A stretch of 31,077 bases of DNA from Cytophagaceae bacterium UBA6715 (GTDB lineage Bacteria; Bacteroidota; Bacteroidia; Cytophagales; Spirosomataceae): contig DKIP01000033.1 of assembly GCA_002454335.1 (NCBI GenBank), forward strand, positions 44,006-75,082, read 5' to 3'. Below the pieces are notes generated by a model. That model was not told the DNA's origin. It made no database searches and saw only the letters and a list, made by a program, of their open reading frames with translations. Of the stretch, positions 1-8,261 are shown piece after piece. The translations under genes were made by a program, and so were the position numbers. The stretch's first letter is position 1. Every line of letters starts with the position of its first letter.

Positions 1-44
1 CTTCACTCTTCGTTCTTCACTCATATTTAATCTTCACTTCTTCT
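1..44. repeat. Short direct repeats at the window edge
   Basis: The 7-mer CTTCACT occurs three times in 38 bases (positions 1, 15 and 32). The third copy lies within the last codons of the zinc peptidase gene. On the minus strand an ATG at 24-22 opens a reading frame (MSEERRVK) that runs off the window edge, so the copies could also be the start of a neighbouring gene. Too little sequence is present to decide. Confidence 0.3.
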
Positions 45-707
45 ACCGCCCATCAAGTTTAGATAATAGAGTAATTGGGCAAGCATACCTAACGCAGCAA
101 CTACATAGGTCATTGCGGCCCACCAAAGCGCATCTTTTGACATTTCATATTCCGCTGATGTCACTATGTTGTTGGCTTTAATCCAAGCCAAGGCGCGATT
201 CGATGCATCAAATTCAACGGGTAATGTTACGAAACTAAATAATGTCGCTAAAGCGAATAAGGCCACGCCAATCGCTAGGATTGTTGAGTTTCCTGTCGAA
301 TAAAGGACCATCATGCCCGCCATCAATAAAAGGGGCATGAATCCGTTGGCGATGTTTAACATGGGCACCATGGCGCTGCGGAATTGAAGAAAGCTATATG
401 CTTTCGCATGTTGAACCGCATGTCCGCACTCATGCGCTGAAACTGCTGCGGCAGCTGCGTTACGGCCATAATATACATCATGGCTTAGGTTAACGGTCTT
501 GTCCGCCGGATTATAATGATCGGTTAATTGTCCCTCCACCGAAATCACGCGCACGTCATGGATGCCATGGTCGGCCAACATGCGTTCTGCGATTTCTTGG
601 CCGGACAAATTACTTTGCAATGCCGTTTCTGAATAAGTCTTGAATTTTGATTTTAAACGCCAGGAAATTAACATTCCTATGACACCAAAAATAATAGCAA
701 TAATCAT
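27..707 (-). CDS. Membrane zinc metallopeptidase (YugP / Zn_peptidase_2 family)
   Basis: This 226-residue protein starts with a membrane segment (residues 1-17), then a soluble part with the zinc-protease motif HECGH at 92-96, followed by further hydrophobic stretches around 113-165 and 195-218. That order (N-terminal TM, HExxH-type motif, several TMs) and the length fit the YugP-like neutral zinc metallopeptidases. The substrate is unknown in the family; a role in membrane protein quality control is only inference. It is the last gene of a minus-strand run: rfaE2 ends 4 bases before its ATG. The C-terminus (GGRRSED) enters the direct repeats at the window edge. Confidence 0.85.
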   Translation of the reverse strand: MIIAIIFGVIGMLISWRLKSKFKTYSETALQSNLSGQEIAERMLADHGIHDVRVISVEGQLTDHYNPADKTVNLSHDVYYGRNAAAAAVSAHECGHAVQHAKAYSFLQFRSAMVPMLNIANGFMPLLLMAGMMVLYSTGNSTILAIGVALFALATLFSFVTLPVEFDASNRALAWIKANNIVTSAEYEMSKDALWWAAMTYVVAALGMLAQLLYYLNLMGGRRSED

Positions 708-711
708 GGTC

Positions 712-1191
712 TTAATTTTTTAGTTTTTGAATGATATTAGTTGTTGAATAAGTAGGAACCAATGGAATCGTTGTTACTTTTCCCCCATGGGCGATGACCT
801 GTTTGGCGCCTACAATCGTTTCAATTGAGTAATCGTCTCCTTTTACTAAAATGTCTGGTAATAATTCATTTATCAGATTTAATGGCGTTTCTTCATCAAA
901 AATGATGACAAGATCAACAAATTCAAGCGCCGCCAAAATTCGAGCACGTGCATATTCGTTGTTGACAGGACGTGACGGTCCTTTCAACTGGCGAACAGAG
1001 CTATCCGCATTGACGCCAACAATCATTTTTGTGCCTGTTTGGCGCGCTTTTTCCAGGTAATCGACATGGCCTAAATGTAGAATGTCAAAGCAGCCATTGG
1101 TAAAAACGACTTGTTGGTTTTCCTGTTTCCACACACTTCGTTTCTTTTTTGCCTCTGCCAGTGTGCAAATTTTATGACTCGATTCCTGCAT
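712..1191 (-). CDS. rfaE2: D-glycero-beta-D-manno-heptose 1-phosphate adenylyltransferase (RfaE2)
   Basis: The 159-residue protein has the nucleotidyltransferase signature TNGCFDILHLGHVDYL (residues 31-46, HxGH at 39-42) and a C-terminal YSTTNII motif that matches the second substrate-binding motif of the family. In HldE-type enzymes this domain transfers AMP from ATP to heptose-1-phosphate, making ADP-heptose for the LPS inner core. Here it is a stand-alone domain, as in many Bacteroidota, with no fused kinase. Its ATG lies inside the end of the upstream flippase-like gene (20-base overlap), suggesting translational coupling. A PfkB kinase at 29689-30657 resembles the missing kinase half but has an operon partner of its own. 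Confidence 0.9.
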   Translation of the reverse strand: MQESSHKICTLAEAKKKRSVWKQENQQVVFTNGCFDILHLGHVDYLEKARQTGTKMIVGVNADSSVRQLKGPSRPVNNEYARARILAALEFVDLVIIFDEETPLNLINELLPDILVKGDDYSIETIVGAKQVIAHGGKVTTIPLVPTYSTTNIIQKLKN

Positions 1192-2164
1192 TTTTTTGTG
1201 GTAAGAAAAAGGTGATAATGAAACTCAATCCACCAAATAACAAGATAGTTGCCATTTGGGTTCCATGAAAAAACGTAGCTAATACTGTTGCGTCTTTCAC
1301 AGGGATTAAGTAAAAGCTGAGTGCTGATGCGACTAAACTGTGATATGCGCCAATCCCTCCTTGTGTAGGTGTAGCCATACCAAAGGTACCCATCACTAAA
1401 ACCGTTAATCCGGCCGATAAACTTAAACTTGCGCTAATCGGAAATGCCAGCAGAAGCGTATATGTATTTGCAAAATAGGCAACCCAAATCAATATCGTGT
1501 ATAAAATGAATTTAGCAGGATTCTCAACTTCTTTGATGCTTAGTATTCCAACGAACCAGCCTTGCAACAATTGGCCTACTTTGTTGGTCGCAGCAAATTG
1601 CTCCCAACGAACGTGTAGTCGATCACGAAGAATCCAAATCAAGCCTAAACATGCCATGGCTCCTGCACCTAATCCCGCTAGAAACATCGTAGGAGGAAAG
1701 TGGAAATTAGGAAAAAGAAATTGCTGAATGGGTTCCCATTCAACAATGAATGTGAGGCCAACCAACACGGCTAGTCCTAGAAGATCGACGATTCTTTCTG
1801 TTATAACAGTGCCAAAAGACTTTTCAAAAGGGATATTTGCTGTTTTTTGTAAAGATCCGCAACGGGAAACTTCCCCCATGCGGGGAACGATGAAATTGGC
1901 AAAATAGCCAATTAATACAGCAGTAAAAGTACGGGTAGTACCCGGATTAAAAGCTATAGCGCCCAACAATTGCGCCCACCGAAATGCTCGTAATAGATGT
2001 GAAATCAACGCAATAATCACGGAAATGATAATCCATTGATAATTTGCTGATTGGGCCGTTTGATAAATATCCGTCCATCGTAAATCGCTCTTTGAAAAGG
2101 CCCAATACAAAAGGCTTGCTGCAAGCAAAGTTGAAACGCTATATTTAATGAGGGCTTTTAGCAT
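1172..2164 (-). CDS. Lysylphosphatidylglycerol synthase TM region / UPF0104-type flippase-like protein
   Basis: This 330-residue polytopic membrane protein has about eight hydrophobic segments, a conserved-looking PRMGEVSRCGSL stretch in the first half (residues about 94-105) and GTFGMATPTQGGIGAYH (about 258-274). Both match the LPG_synthase_TM family (UPF0104), which includes the flippase half of MprF and many uncharacterised lipid-flipping candidates. The soluble MprF transferase domain is absent. It is first in a minus-strand run with rfaE2 and the zinc peptidase, so a role in envelope lipid transport is plausible but not shown. Confidence 0.8.
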   Translation of the reverse strand: MLKALIKYSVSTLLAASLLYWAFSKSDLRWTDIYQTAQSANYQWIIISVIIALISHLLRAFRWAQLLGAIAFNPGTTRTFTAVLIGYFANFIVPRMGEVSRCGSLQKTANIPFEKSFGTVITERIVDLLGLAVLVGLTFIVEWEPIQQFLFPNFHFPPTMFLAGLGAGAMACLGLIWILRDRLHVRWEQFAATNKVGQLLQGWFVGILSIKEVENPAKFILYTILIWVAYFANTYTLLLAFPISASLSLSAGLTVLVMGTFGMATPTQGGIGAYHSLVASALSFYLIPVKDATVLATFFHGTQMATILLFGGLSFIITFFLPQKNAGIES

Positions 2165-2246
2165 CTAATGGTGGAATTAGTTTAATTCAATTGGCAAAAT
2201 AAAGACCTTTAATTAATAAATGTGCGGAATTGTGCTTAATTTTTTA

Positions 2247-2254
2247 TATTTTTG
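2247..2254 (+). promoter_or_regulatory. Candidate -7 box for the GT5 gene
   Basis: TATTTTTG matches the Bacteroidota -7 consensus TAnnTTTG exactly and lies about 40 bases before the ATG at 2295. A TTG lies upstream at 2230-2232, but the 14-nt spacer is shorter than usual, so only the -7 element is convincing. Confidence 0.5.
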
Positions 2255-2294
2255 CGTTTGTTTTTTGGGATAATTTCCCCTAACTAATTTTAGC

Positions 2295-3104
2295 ATGTCT
2301 AAATTGCGTATTCTTTACGTTTCCAGCGAGGTTGATCCCTTCCTCAATACATCCAAAATAGCTGATTTTGTGCGGGCATTGCCCACTGCTATGCAGGAGC
2401 GTGGAATGGAAATTCGAATTTTGGTTCCCCGATTTGGGTCGATTAATGAACGTAAAAACCGTTTGCATGAAGTGGTTCGTTTGTCTGGGATTACTATTCC
2501 GATGGGGGACGAAGAAAAGCCGTTGACAATCAAAGTTGCGAGTATTCCAGCTGCGAAATTGCAAGTTTATTTCATTGACAACGAGGATTATTTTCAGCGT
2601 AAATATGTGCTTACTGATAAGGAAAATACATTTTATTCGGATAATCATGAGCGTGCCATTTTCTTCTGTAAGGGTGCATTAGAAACCGTAATTAAATTAG
2701 GATGGTCACCTGATGTCATTCATTGTAATGACTGGATGTCAAGTTTTGTTCCATTATACATTTCTTCTTATTACCGGAATCACCCGATTTTTAAAGATTC
2801 CAAAACAATTTTTTCGCCTCACAATACCAGCTTTGATTTTACGTTTTCAGTGGACGACTTAAAAGAGAAAGTGAAAATAGGTGACATGGATGATGCTCAT
2901 TTATCGAGTTTAGATAGCGCAAATTATGGAGCCTTTATTAAACTTGGTGCTGAGTTCGCAGACAAAATTGTTTCTTTAGAAAATGCGGATAATACCCGTA
3001 TCCAACCGATTATTGATGAATTTCAAGATAAAACCTTCCAAAATATTGCCGATAATGACCTCGATTTCTTCGAAAAAACGTACATTGAATTGGCCGGCAA
3101 TTAA
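2295..3104 (+). CDS. Stand-alone glycogen/starch synthase catalytic (GT5 N-terminal) domain protein
   Basis: This 269-residue protein matches only the N-terminal Rossmann half of GT5 glycogen synthases: ILYVSSEVDPF near residue 6, DVIHCNDWMS near 140 and SPHNTSFDF near 174. Full glycogen synthases are about 480 residues, and the C-terminal GT-B half that carries nucleotide-sugar contacts is missing. The usual KTGGLADV loop reads NTSKIADF (18-25), so the family lysine and glycines are replaced. Annotation pipelines call such Bacteroidota proteins glycogen synthase, but catalysis is doubtful. The following lipoprotein gene starts inside its 3' end. Confidence 0.75.
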   Translation: MSKLRILYVSSEVDPFLNTSKIADFVRALPTAMQERGMEIRILVPRFGSINERKNRLHEVVRLSGITIPMGDEEKPLTIKVASIPAAKLQVYFIDNEDYFQRKYVLTDKENTFYSDNHERAIFFCKGALETVIKLGWSPDVIHCNDWMSSFVPLYISSYYRNHPIFKDSKTIFSPHNTSFDFTFSVDDLKEKVKIGDMDDAHLSSLDSANYGAFIKLGAEFADKIVSLENADNTRIQPIIDEFQDKTFQNIADNDLDFFEKTYIELAGN

Positions 3105-4428
3105 ATGGTTAGGGATTGTTTCCCTTTTTCTAGCTTCTTGTGATGCGCCGAAAGAAATCGGTGCCGACCTATTTAGTGTTGAAGTGGGCTTAAATTATAC
3201 GGATACCCTTCGTGTAAACTCGAGTACTGTTTTCATGGATTCCACTCAAACAGGCGCAAACAATACTTTACTCGTTGGTTCCTATTCTCATCCTGTTTTA
3301 GGTACCTTTGAATCCTCTGTATTTACTCAGATTGCAAATGCGGATTCCTTATTTGCAAATAGTAGCTCTATCTTGGATTCTTTGAAAATGCATTTGGTTT
3401 ACAAAAGTTATCAAGGTGATACGAATCAATTGCATACGCTTCAAGTTTACAAACTAAAAGATAGTTTGAGTTTGTCTAAAGACTATTTTGCAAATACAAG
3501 TTCAGTTGCTATTCAATCGGGTCTTGTGGGTTCACATGTATTTCGTCCACGTCCCATTCGTTCGAAAGCTTCCAATGGAGATTCCTTGAAATTAGATACC
3601 TTACATTTCACCATGTCCAAATCGTTGGGGGCTGAATTACTAGAGAAATATGCTGATAAATCCATAGCAGGAGGAGGAAAATCGTTTCGACTTTCTTTTC
3701 CAGGATTGATGTTCAAGTCTATAACTGCTCAAAAATCTGCTCTACTTGGTTTTTCGCCTGCATATTCACGTATGACGCTACATTGGCACAATCCGAATGA
3801 TACGACTAAGTACTCGTTAAATTATTACTTTAGTCTTTCGAGTGCGATGATGACGGAAGTGCATGCTCGATTTAATCAGTTTAAAATAACTCCTTCGGGG
3901 GCATTAGCGAGTTTAACTAAATCAGGTCAAGCAGTACCTGCATCAGCAACAGGGCAGTTGACCTATGTTCAGTCGGGTTCTGGCCTTGTTACTAAAGTTG
4001 ATTTTCCTACATTGATGAAGTTGAAAGGTGATCGTAACATTGCTATTAATAAAGCTGAATTGGTTTTAGAGGCTGAAGAGGGTCTTGATTTTAATCAAAG
4101 TTTGGGACAATTGACATTGTTACAAGTAGATGCCAATAATCGCCCAATTCGTAATTCATATGGCCTAGGTTATGTGCTTTCAGAAGGAGGTTCAGGTATC
4201 CAGACAGGATCTTACAATGCAACACTCAATTCATTTACATTTAACATAACTACTGAATTACAATCTGTGATAAACGGTCGAAAAGCTAATTTAGGTTTTC
4301 TTATTTCTCCTTCATTGACTTCGAGTTCAACTGGATATACAAAGTTGATGAGCGAGACAGCACGCTTTGTTGCCTTGAAATCTTTAAAGACAAAACTTCG
4401 GATTTATTATTCATTTATTGCTAAATAA
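3055..4428 (+). CDS. DUF4270-type surface lipoprotein
   Basis: I place the start at the ATG at 3055 because it gives a clear lipoprotein signal: a basic N-terminus (SSKKR), a hydrophobic stretch and a lipobox LASC with Cys29. An ATG 24 codons upstream (2983) would bury this signal. The 457-residue protein is otherwise rich in Ser, Thr and Leu and predicted beta-strands, matching DUF4270 proteins of Bacteroidota, whose function is unknown. The start choice makes it overlap the GT5 gene by 50 bases in another frame, so the two are probably translated from one mRNA. The motif EIGADLF just after the lipidated Cys is typical of the family. Location is probably the outer membrane. Confidence 0.75.
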   Translation: MTSISSKKRTLNWPAIKWLGIVSLFLASCDAPKEIGADLFSVEVGLNYTDTLRVNSSTVFMDSTQTGANNTLLVGSYSHPVLGTFESSVFTQIANADSLFANSSSILDSLKMHLVYKSYQGDTNQLHTLQVYKLKDSLSLSKDYFANTSSVAIQSGLVGSHVFRPRPIRSKASNGDSLKLDTLHFTMSKSLGAELLEKYADKSIAGGGKSFRLSFPGLMFKSITAQKSALLGFSPAYSRMTLHWHNPNDTTKYSLNYYFSLSSAMMTEVHARFNQFKITPSGALASLTKSGQAVPASATGQLTYVQSGSGLVTKVDFPTLMKLKGDRNIAINKAELVLEAEEGLDFNQSLGQLTLLQVDANNRPIRNSYGLGYVLSEGGSGIQTGSYNATLNSFTFNITTELQSVINGRKANLGFLISPSLTSSSTGYTKLMSETARFVALKSLKTKLRIYYSFIAK

Positions 4429-4439
4429 ATTGGGAACGC

Positions 4440-5228
4440 ATGTCAGCCCTGAATCAAGATTTACGGGTTAGTTATGTACAAGCTAATTTAGTTTGGGAAG
4501 ATCCGATTTCGAATTGTGCTCAATTAGAAGAAATCGTACAAAACTTGCAGGGGAAAACAGATGTTATTGTTTTGCCTGAAATGTTTAGTACCGGTTTTAG
4601 TATGTCGGCTGTTGGTGCTGAAATTTCTGCAGGTCCCACAGTTCAGTGGATGAAATTGCAAGCCGCTCGATTACAAGTATTACTTATCGGTAGTCTTAAA
4701 ATTAAGGAATCTGGCCAATTTTATAATCGCTTAATGGCTGTACACCCCTCGGGTAAAATAGATAGCTACGATAAGCGTCATCTATTTCGAATGGGTCAAG
4801 AAGATGAATTTTATACGGCAGGAAATTCAGCCTGTTTGATTTCTTATATGTCATGGTCCATTGCTCCCTTCATTTGTTATGATTTACGTTTCCCAGTTTG
4901 GTCTAGGAATGTTGACTTGAAATACGATTTAGCTATTTATGTTGCAAATTGGCCAGCGGCCCGTACACATGCTTGGTCAAGTTTATTGCGGGCTCGCGCA
5001 ATTGAAAATCTTGCCTATGTCCTAGGTGTTAATCGGGTAGGAGTGGATGGCAATCACTTGGAATATTCGGGAGCCTCGAGCATTGTTTCGTTCAAAGGCG
5101 AAGATTTATTGCCACTAACATCCCATGTTTCCATTCAAACCCAAACACTATCCTTTCAAGCATTGAAGGATTTTCGTGAAAAATTTCCTGCACACCTAGA
5201 TGCAGATGATTTTACGATTTCGATTTAG
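4440..5228 (+). CDS. Carbon-nitrogen hydrolase, omega-amidase (YafV/NIT2) type
   Basis: The 262-residue protein carries the nitrilase-superfamily triad: Glu47 in LPEMFSTGF, Lys112 in YDKRHLF and Cys146 in FICYDLRFP. The surrounding motifs match the YafV/NIT2 branch, which hydrolyses omega-amides such as 2-oxoglutaramate, probably as a metabolite-repair step in the cytoplasm. The ATG at 4440 follows the lipoprotein stop by 11 bases, so it is likely the third gene of the operon. Its last 17 bases overlap the end of the convergent GldA-like gene. The exact substrate is an inference from family membership. Confidence 0.85.
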   Translation: MSALNQDLRVSYVQANLVWEDPISNCAQLEEIVQNLQGKTDVIVLPEMFSTGFSMSAVGAEISAGPTVQWMKLQAARLQVLLIGSLKIKESGQFYNRLMAVHPSGKIDSYDKRHLFRMGQEDEFYTAGNSACLISYMSWSIAPFICYDLRFPVWSRNVDLKYDLAIYVANWPAARTHAWSSLLRARAIENLAYVLGVNRVGVDGNHLEYSGASSIVSFKGEDLLPLTSHVSIQTQTLSFQALKDFREKFPAHLDADDFTISI

Positions 5229-5916
5229 TTTTTTGTTGGAACAATTGGCCGATTCCCCCAGGAAATGCTTTGGCTTCTTCCATGCTGCAATCCACTTGCA
5301 GAATGCCTTGATTAATAATCAGCAATCGGTCGCAGATTGCTTCCACTTCACTGAGTATATGACTTGAAAATAAAATGGTTCGTCCAGGTTTTAACGAAAG
5401 AATCAAGGCCCTAATTTCCTCCATTTGATTTGGGTCTAAGCCACTAGTAGGTTCATCTAAGATTAAGATTGATGGATTATGAAGTATGGCCTGTGCGATA
5501 CCCACACGTTGTTTATAACCTTTGGATAAGGTGTTTATTTTTTTATCCTGTTCGCCCGTTAATCCTGTAAGGTGGATAACTTCTTGGATTCGAGCGTTTG
5601 AAATTTGATGTATGGAAGCAATGAAGGTTAAAAACTCTTTTACATACATTTCTGTGTAGACAGGATTTTCTTCTGCCAAATACCCAATTTGCTTTTTCAG
5701 TTCGATTGAATCTGCCCTAACGCGTTTGCCTGAAATGTAAGCTTCTCCGGAGGAGGGCTGGATAAGGCCAACGAGCATTTTAATACTAGTTGATTTCCCA
5801 GCACCATTGGGTCCAAGAAATCCGATAATTTGGCCTGCTTGAGCGCTGAAATTTAATGCATTGACTGCAAGTTGAGCGCCATAGTGTTTACTCAGATTTT
5901 TAGCTTCAATCGACAT
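5212..5916 (-). CDS. gldA: GldA-like ABC transporter ATP-binding protein
   Basis: The ATG at 5916 gives MSIEAKNLSKHYG, the usual GldA opening, so I prefer it to one 9 codons upstream. Visible motifs are Walker A GPNGAGKST (35-43), the Q-loop region near YLAEENPVY, signature LSKGYKQRVG (130-139), Walker B LILDEP (151-156) and H-loop His186. The sequence around the Walker B (GLDPNQMEEIR) and the LYVREYL-like stretch resemble Flavobacterium GldA, which with GldF and GldG forms an ABC system needed for gliding. GldF and GldG are not in this window. At 234 residues it is shorter than the roughly 300-residue GldA proteins, lacking the C-terminal extension, so a generic ABC-2 ATPase is the alternative. 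Confidence 0.75.
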   Translation of the reverse strand: MSIEAKNLSKHYGAQLAVNALNFSAQAGQIIGFLGPNGAGKSTSIKMLVGLIQPSSGEAYISGKRVRADSIELKKQIGYLAEENPVYTEMYVKEFLTFIASIHQISNARIQEVIHLTGLTGEQDKKINTLSKGYKQRVGIAQAILHNPSILILDEPTSGLDPNQMEEIRALILSLKPGRTILFSSHILSEVEAICDRLLIINQGILQVDCSMEEAKAFPGGIGQLFQQKTKSKS

Positions 5917-5940
5917 GCGTGATTCTGGTATTTTATCTGA

Positions 5941-5948
5941 CAAAGGTA
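5941..5948 (-). promoter_or_regulatory. Candidate -7 box for the GldA-like gene
   Basis: On the minus strand these bases read TACCTTTG, an exact TAnnTTTG match, 25 bases before the chosen ATG at 5916. The same octamer drives the opposite strand at 5973-5980. No TTG sits at the expected -33 distance. Confidence 0.5.
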
Positions 5949-5972
5949 GCTAAAATGGGAACTATTTCTGCT

Positions 5973-5980
5973 TACCTTTG
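5973..5980 (+). promoter_or_regulatory. Candidate -7 box for ribBA
   Basis: TACCTTTG matches TAnnTTTG exactly and lies 28 bases before the ribBA ATG, giving a leader of about 25 bases. That leader is too short to hold an FMN riboswitch, so riboflavin-responsive control of that kind is not visible here. Confidence 0.55.
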
Positions 5981-6008
5981 TGTTTTCGTTTTAAAATACA
6001 AAATTATC

Positions 6009-7229
6009 ATGCAGGAGGAAAGTATACGTTTAGATCGTATTGAGGATGCCATTGAAGATATCCGCCAAGGAAAAATGATCATCGTAGCAGATGATGAGAA
6101 TCGAGAAAATGAGGGGGATTTGATTTGCGCATCAGAAGCCATCACGCCTGAGATTGTTAACTTCATGATTCGGGAGGCAAGAGGTTTGATGTGTGTGTCA
6201 TTAACGAATGAGCGATGCATTGAATTAGGCCTTGAAATGATGGTCGATCAAAATACCACATCGCATGAAACACCATTTACTGTTTCGGTTGATTTATTAG
6301 GCCATGGCTGTACAACGGGTATATCCGCACAAGATCGTGCCAAGACGATTCAGGCTTTAGTCAATCCAGATACGCGTCCGAGTGATTTAGGCCGACCAGG
6401 TCACATATTTCCTTTAAAGAGTCGGACCGAAGGTGTTTTGCGCCGGACTGGTCATACGGAAGCATCCATGGATTTTGCCAAATTAGCAGGTTTCAAACCT
6501 TCGGGAGTATTAATCGAGGTTTTAAACGAGGATGGAAGCATGGCTCGTTTGCCGGATTTACGCCGAATTGCCGATAAATTTGATTTGAAGTTAGTGACCA
6601 TCAAAGATTTGATTGAATACCGTTTGGCGACAGAATCGTTGATTCAACGTGAAATTGGGGTAGATATGCCTACCGAATGGGGGCATTTTGATTTGATCGC
6701 TTACAAGCAAAAAAATACGGGAGATACGCACCTTGCCTTAATCAAAGGTAACTGGGATGCAGATGAGCCTGTAATGGTACGAGTACATAGTTCATGTGTG
6801 ACAGGTGATATATTTGGTTCTTGTCGGTGTGACTGTGGCGGTCAATTGCACAAAGCCATGGAAATGGTGGAGAAGGCAGGCAAGGGCGTCGTTTTATATA
6901 TGTTCCAGGAGGGAAGAGGAATTGGACTATTAAATAAATTGAAAGCTTATAAATTACAAGAGCAAGGTCGAGACACGGTAGAGGCTAATTTGGAATTAGG
7001 TTTTGCCATGGATGAACGTGATTATGGCGTAGGAGCTCAAATTTTACGCGATTTAGGGATTCGTAAAATCAAGTTGATTTCAAATAATCCTAAAAAGCGC
7101 GCTGGATTGCTAGGGTATGGATTGGAGATTGTAGAATCTTTACCAATTGAAATTCAATCCAATCCGCATAACGAAGCTTATCTAAAAACAAAGCGAGATA
7201 AAATGGGTCATACCATTTTGAAGAAATAA
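6009..7229 (+). CDS. ribBA: Bifunctional 3,4-dihydroxy-2-butanone-4-phosphate synthase / GTP cyclohydrolase II
   Basis: The 406-residue protein fuses the two entry enzymes of riboflavin synthesis. The N-terminal RibB half (1-200) has the acidic DDENRENEGD loop (28-37) that binds ribulose-5-phosphate and metal. The C-terminal RibA half (about 207-406) has zinc ligands Cys263, Cys274 and Cys276 in the SSCVTGD...RCDCGGQL region, plus the GRGIGLLNK motif for GTP ring opening. The ATG at 6009 matches the family start; an upstream in-frame ATG would run through the promoter. It stands alone between a divergent GldA-like gene and a bidirectional terminator. Confidence 0.95.
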   Translation: MQEESIRLDRIEDAIEDIRQGKMIIVADDENRENEGDLICASEAITPEIVNFMIREARGLMCVSLTNERCIELGLEMMVDQNTTSHETPFTVSVDLLGHGCTTGISAQDRAKTIQALVNPDTRPSDLGRPGHIFPLKSRTEGVLRRTGHTEASMDFAKLAGFKPSGVLIEVLNEDGSMARLPDLRRIADKFDLKLVTIKDLIEYRLATESLIQREIGVDMPTEWGHFDLIAYKQKNTGDTHLALIKGNWDADEPVMVRVHSSCVTGDIFGSCRCDCGGQLHKAMEMVEKAGKGVVLYMFQEGRGIGLLNKLKAYKLQEQGRDTVEANLELGFAMDERDYGVGAQILRDLGIRKIKLISNNPKKRAGLLGYGLEIVESLPIEIQSNPHNEAYLKTKRDKMGHTILKK

Positions 7230-7260
7230 AAAAAGGCTCCGTTTGATTCGGAGCCTTTTT
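7224..7260. terminator. Bidirectional intrinsic terminator
   Basis: A 7-bp stem GGCTCCG / CGGAGCC (7235-7241 and 7249-7255) with a 7-base loop is flanked by an A-run on the left and a T-run on the right. It can therefore end both ribBA (+) and the prohibitin-like gene (-), which stop on either side of it. Confidence 0.9.
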
Positions 7261-7262
7261 TA

Positions 7263-8165
7263 TTAATTATTGCCTAAGATAATGGGTGTTGATTTATTTC
7301 CCATGATGATAACTTTGGTATTTGGCGATTTCGCGATTTCTTTTTGTGCAATGATGGATTCATATTGCAATTGTTTGTCGCTTAATCCGGTCGATAAAAT
7401 TTTCTGGTAATCAGCGATGCCTTGTGCTTCGACGCGCTTACGTTCGGCCTCTTGCTTTTCTTTTAAGAGAACGAATTGCATTTTCTGTGCATCTTGTTCC
7501 GCATTGATTTTGGACTCGATGGTTTGCTTCACGGAATTGGGGAGATTAATATTTCGAATCAATAATTGCTCCAATACCAAGCCGCGCTTTTTGAAATTAC
7601 TTTCAATGTCCTTGTAGATGCGAGCTTGGAATTCATTGCGTTTTAATGAATAAAGTGCCACAGCGTCGTAATATACGGCGTTATCTCGAATCATCGTACG
7701 TGTGATTGGACGGACAACCTTGTCTTTATAATCCGGGCCGATTTCTTTTAAAATCGTAGGTGCTTGAGCAGGTAAGATTCTGTAAAGTACCGTTAAGTCT
7801 ACGACCACTTCTAAGCCATCCGCGGTTAACACTCGGATCGCATCATCACCTTCGCGGTCACCTTCGTCATGCACAGCCGACATCGTATAATTCTGCGTTT
7901 TGGCGTCAAAAACAGTTACACTTGCTAATGGATTGACAAAGTTTAATCCGGAAGTTAAAGTTCGGTCTGAAACTTTTCCGAATACACTTTGAACCCCTAC
8001 TTCGCCTGCATCAATTTGTTTGATCGTGGAGCTGCTAATTCCCAGGACAATTAATACAATTGCCGCCTTGCGAATCGGGGATGCGAATTTTGCGAAAATG
8101 AGGTTAGGATTGTCGATTGATTTGCTGGCTAACAATAGCAGAGCACCAATAATAATGAGTAGCAT
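7263..8165 (-). CDS. Prohibitin-like SPFH-domain membrane protein
   Basis: The ATG at 8165 gives a 300-residue protein; the only longer option starts with TTG eight codons upstream. Two hydrophobic segments (about 1-14 and 32-48) precede an SPFH/band-7 domain (about 48-215) with IDAGEVGVQSVFG at its start, then a charged helix rich in E, K, Q and A (about 220-265) that should form a coiled coil. This matches prohibitin-family proteins, which build ring-like membrane scaffolds and often restrain proteases such as FtsH. No HflK/HflC partner or protease is adjacent. Confidence 0.85.
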   Translation of the reverse strand: MLLIIIGALLLLASKSIDNPNLIFAKFASPIRKAAIVLIVLGISSSTIKQIDAGEVGVQSVFGKVSDRTLTSGLNFVNPLASVTVFDAKTQNYTMSAVHDEGDREGDDAIRVLTADGLEVVVDLTVLYRILPAQAPTILKEIGPDYKDKVVRPITRTMIRDNAVYYDAVALYSLKRNEFQARIYKDIESNFKKRGLVLEQLLIRNINLPNSVKQTIESKINAEQDAQKMQFVLLKEKQEAERKRVEAQGIADYQKILSTGLSDKQLQYESIIAQKEIAKSPNTKVIIMGNKSTPIILGNN

Positions 8166-8185
8166 AGGGTTGATATTTAGTGTGA

Positions 8186-8218
8186 CCAAGGTACAAAATT
8201 CTCTGCGCTTAAAAACAA
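8186..8218 (-). promoter_or_regulatory. Candidate promoter of the prohibitin-like gene
   Basis: On the minus strand TTG (8218-8216) is followed after 22 nt by TACCTTGG (8193-8186), one mismatch from TAnnTTTG. The predicted transcript start is about 15-20 bases before the ATG at 8165, which supports that start over the TTG at 8189. Confidence 0.4.
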
Positions 8219-8261
8219 AAATGCCATGCCGTTTTTACATAAAATATAGCTAATTTTGAAT

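Noticed and set aside
5981..6008. FMN riboswitch upstream of ribBA
   Set aside because: The leader after the -7 box is only about 25 bases, far too short for the known aptamer.
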